Shown one piece after another: positions 5,651 through 7,138 of a stretch of 7,138 nt of DNA. The first letter of the stretch is position 1, and each line of letters starts with the position of its first letter. The notes beneath the pieces were generated by a model. That model ran no database searches, was not told the DNA's origin, and saw only the letters and a program-made list of their open reading frames with translations. This DNA is from an uncultured Clostridia bacterium (GTDB taxonomy: Bacteria; Bacillota; Clostridia; Christensenellales; CAG-917). A program made the position numbers and the translations under genes. The DNA is taken from the NCBI GenBank assembly GCA_947174215.1, contig CAMWIB010000055.1, forward strand, positions 1-7,138, read 5' to 3'.

Positions 5651-6697
5651 ATGAAGAAAGTTTACGCAAAATCGTTCATATTGCTTTTCGCATTACTCTT
5701 CGCCACGCTTACGGTTTTATGTGTGGCACAATTTTGCGTATCAAGCGGAAATAGCGTAAATATCGCAAAAGCGGACTCAACCGTCACGGTTATCAAAGCG
5801 CCTGTAAGCAATCTTGAAGACAATGCCTACGCGGGCAAATCCACCATAATGGTTTTTGATAAAAACAATATTCAATTCTTTTATATACCCGAAAGCTATT
5901 ATCTCTGCTCGCCTGTTGACCCAAATGCCAACAGTCCGTTTGAGTCAACGCATTCAATTTATTATGACATAAACTATTGCGATATCGGCGATACTTTCTG
6001 TTTGTGCAATACTGATTTGCATACGCCATATGAGCTTCCCGCGACTACGCAAATCACCGTATCCGAAGGCGAATCACTCTTTCCCGACGTTCGCCTGACG
6101 TTAAAAGGCGATGAGGAAGTCGAGCTTGGTTCCTCAATCATCACAAACGATTTTACGATAAAGTTGCTCGGATACAACGAGGACGGAAGTGAGGTGTACG
6201 CGAGCGCAACCTACAACGGTATTTCAAAATACGGCTTTATCCCGGTTGATAGCTTGGAGCCGTTCACCGTACCCTATCAACAACGCGCGCAAACTGAGCG
6301 AGACACACTGCTCGCCGCAAAGAATAAGCCTGTCCTTCCCAACGGAAGCTTTACCCCTCCGGATAACTCCTCGGTCGCGCTTCGCGTAGTGTTGGTTATT
6401 GGCATTGCGATACCGTCAATAATAATCGTATTACTTCTTTTCAAGCCGTCAAAGGACGAAAAGCGCTACGCCAAGACGTCCGTTCGCCGCGAGCGCAACG
6501 ACCGTATCGACTACGATGAACCGCGCGACAGCAGACGTCATTCAAACTACCATTACGAATATGATGACGAACGCGAATATGACAGGGGCTACTCCCGCCG
6601 CGACCGTGACTACGACCGACGTGACGATTATGACAGAGGCTACGACCGCGATGACCGCTATAACAGACCGCGCCGCGACTACGACGAACGCTATTAA
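5651..6697 (+). CDS. Exported single-pass membrane protein with Arg/Asp/Tyr-rich C-terminal tail, unknown function
   Basis: I do not recognise this 348-residue protein. It opens with a basic MKK, a hydrophobic stretch (about 8-30) and a possible signal-peptidase site AKA before Asp42. Residues 42-241 form an ectodomain rich in beta-type sequence with cysteines at 86, 110, 117 and 119. The segment KLLGYNEDGSEVYASAT (171-187), followed by YGFIPVDSL, is suggestive of an SH3-like strand pattern, but weakly. A second hydrophobic helix (about 242-264) precedes basic residues KPSKDEKRYAK, which predicts a cytoplasmic C-terminus. In the tail (279-348), 57 of 70 residues are Arg (21), Asp (18), Tyr (12) or Glu (6), with YDRGY at 310-314 and 327-331. 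Such a charge-balanced aromatic tail is probably disordered. There is no Shine-Dalgarno site, but the signal sequence fixes the start. A strong terminator follows, so it is probably monocistronic. It resembles host cell-envelope proteins more than phage structural ones. Confidence 0.85.
   Translation: MKKVYAKSFILLFALLFATLTVLCVAQFCVSSGNSVNIAKADSTVTVIKAPVSNLEDNAYAGKSTIMVFDKNNIQFFYIPESYYLCSPVDPNANSPFESTHSIYYDINYCDIGDTFCLCNTDLHTPYELPATTQITVSEGESLFPDVRLTLKGDEEVELGSSIITNDFTIKLLGYNEDGSEVYASATYNGISKYGFIPVDSLEPFTVPYQQRAQTERDTLLAAKNKPVLPNGSFTPPDNSSVALRVVLVIGIAIPSIIIVLLLFKPSKDEKRYAKTSVRRERNDRIDYDEPRDSRRHSNYHYEYDDEREYDRGYSRRDRDYDRRDDYDRGYDRDDRYNRPRRDYDERY
6578..6643 (+). repeat. Short in-frame repeats encoding YDRGY in the tail of the membrane protein
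   Basis: Two 15-base copies, tatgacaggggctac (6578-6592) and tatgacagaggctac (6629-6643), differ at one base and sit 51 bases apart, a multiple of three. The intervening and following codons are also mostly Tyr, Asp and Arg. The tail therefore looks built by in-frame duplication of a short unit. Confidence 0.6.
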
Positions 6698-6718
6698 GTT
6701 ATTGGCATTAAAATAAAA

Positions 6719-6755
6719 TATCGGAAGCCTTCATAGCTTCCGATAATTTTTATTT
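6719..6755. terminator. Intrinsic terminator, probably bidirectional, between convergent genes
   Basis: A ten-base-pair stem TATCGGAAGC / GCTTCCGATA (6719-6728 with 6736-6745) encloses a seven-base loop CTTCATA. It is followed by a T-rich tract on the plus strand (ATTTTTATTT) and preceded by an A-rich tract (AAAATAAAA from about 6710) that becomes a T tract on the minus strand. It lies about 20 bases after the membrane-protein stop and about 90 bases beyond the stop of the converging hydrolase gene, so it can end both transcripts. Confidence 0.9.
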
Positions 6756-6843
6756 GAACAATAAATGATTCAACTTGTACCGTTTATTTCATTGCTTTTG
6801 CTCAATAGACAACCTCATCGCAATCGGTTGTATCTACCCTAAA

Positions 6844-7138
6844 TCACTTAACGTATTTCTTAAAAAACGCGCACATAGCCTTATTGACTATATCCGACTC
6901 TTCCCACTCCCAGTTCAGCACGTTGAACACGTGGACGAGCTGATGCGCCTTGTTCTGCCGTTTATCTAAGAAAACCAATTCCGTTTCAACGCCCTGCGAC
7001 TTTACAAACGCATAACCGCGCTTTGCCTGATTTTTGAGGAAGTCGCCGTATGACGAAGAGAAGAAGCACGGACAAATATTCTTGCTGAACGTTTTCTCAA
7101 ATGACACGAGGTTTTTCACGCCGTTTCTAAGATAACGC
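6844..7138 (-). CDS. Alpha/beta-hydrolase (esterase/lipase-like), C-terminal fragment cut by window edge
   Basis: The frame is open from the right edge to a TGA at 6844-6846. A GTG at 7119 could be read as a start, but six further in-frame codons up to the edge are open and the domain would be headless, so this is an internal part of a longer gene. The visible part matches the last strands of an alpha/beta-hydrolase. CFFSSSYGDFLKNQA carries the likely catalytic Asp (in YGDFL), and GVETELVFLD is the next strand. QLVHVFNVL carries the likely catalytic His in the H-x-F setting of esterases and hormone-sensitive-lipase-like enzymes. WEWEESDIVNKAMCAFFKKY is the closing helix. The nucleophile Ser and oxyanion motif lie beyond the edge. 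The substrate cannot be told. It is probably a cytosolic housekeeping or xenobiotic-type carboxylesterase of the host. Confidence 0.75.
   Translation of the reverse strand, partial: RYLRNGVKNLVSFEKTFSKNICPCFFSSSYGDFLKNQAKRGYAFVKSQGVETELVFLDKRQNKAHQLVHVFNVLNWEWEESDIVNKAMCAFFKKYVK

Noticed and set aside
6485..6697. Repetitive tail codons as a possible CRISPR-like or tandem non-coding repeat
   Set aside because: The repeats are short, irregular and strictly in coding phase, with no spacer structure.
6809..6831. Inverted repeat ACAACC...GGTTGT as a second terminator for the hydrolase gene
   Set aside because: It has only six base pairs, a loop of eleven bases and no T tract on the minus strand. 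The hairpin at 6719-6745 is a far better terminator.
6775..6969. Plus-strand open frame of 64 codons after the terminator
   Set aside because: It has no Shine-Dalgarno site and runs mostly opposite the hydrolase fragment, whose motifs are clear.
7117..7119. GTG as the start of a small 91-residue protein
   Set aside because: The upstream frame stays open to the window edge, and the product would be only the C-terminal end of an alpha/beta-hydrolase, so the gene is truncated by the window rather than short.

Overview
The window looks like a bacterial chromosome or contig segment carrying the head-assembly module of a tailed phage (prophage or prophage-derived) on the minus strand, abutting two non-phage genes on the right. 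Strong AGGAG-type Shine-Dalgarno sites in most phage genes, a clostridial-style scaffold protein and the protein styles on the right suggest an uncultured Firmicutes/Clostridia-like host. That taxonomic guess is an inference from sequence style, since no rRNA or other marker gene is present.

Positions 1-5513, read right to left, hold a compact operon: large terminase (TerL), a small charged protein, portal protein, scaffold-like protein and major capsid protein, the last running off the left edge. The order TerL-small protein-portal-scaffold-coat matches the head module of P22-like phages. Junctions are tight: there are two gene overlaps, and at two other junctions the stop codon is fused to the next gene's Shine-Dalgarno site. 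All five reading frames are uninterrupted, and the visible TerL catalytic residues are all present, so the module is not obviously decayed. Together these products would build a procapsid (coat around scaffold, with a portal at one vertex) and pump DNA into it (TerL docked on the portal).

Positions 5514-5650 form a short, very AT-rich divergent intergenic region. It has candidate promoter elements on both strands and is the probable boundary between phage and non-phage DNA. No integrase, repressor, replication gene or classical upstream small terminase lies on the right-hand side, so either the phage block ends at TerL or its remaining genes lie elsewhere.

Positions 5651-6697 (plus strand) encode an unrecognised exported/membrane protein with a signal sequence, a roughly 200-residue ectodomain, one C-terminal membrane helix and a striking Arg/Asp/Tyr-rich cytoplasmic tail. 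A strong hairpin terminator at 6719-6755 follows and can work in both directions. It also faces the end of a minus-strand gene at 6844-7138, the C-terminal part of an alpha/beta-hydrolase (esterase/lipase-like) cut by the right edge.

No tRNA, rRNA, CRISPR array or insertion sequence was seen. I found no convincing new biological system. The most unusual items are the abrupt start of the phage block at TerL, the displaced candidate small terminase, and the R/D/Y-tailed membrane protein.
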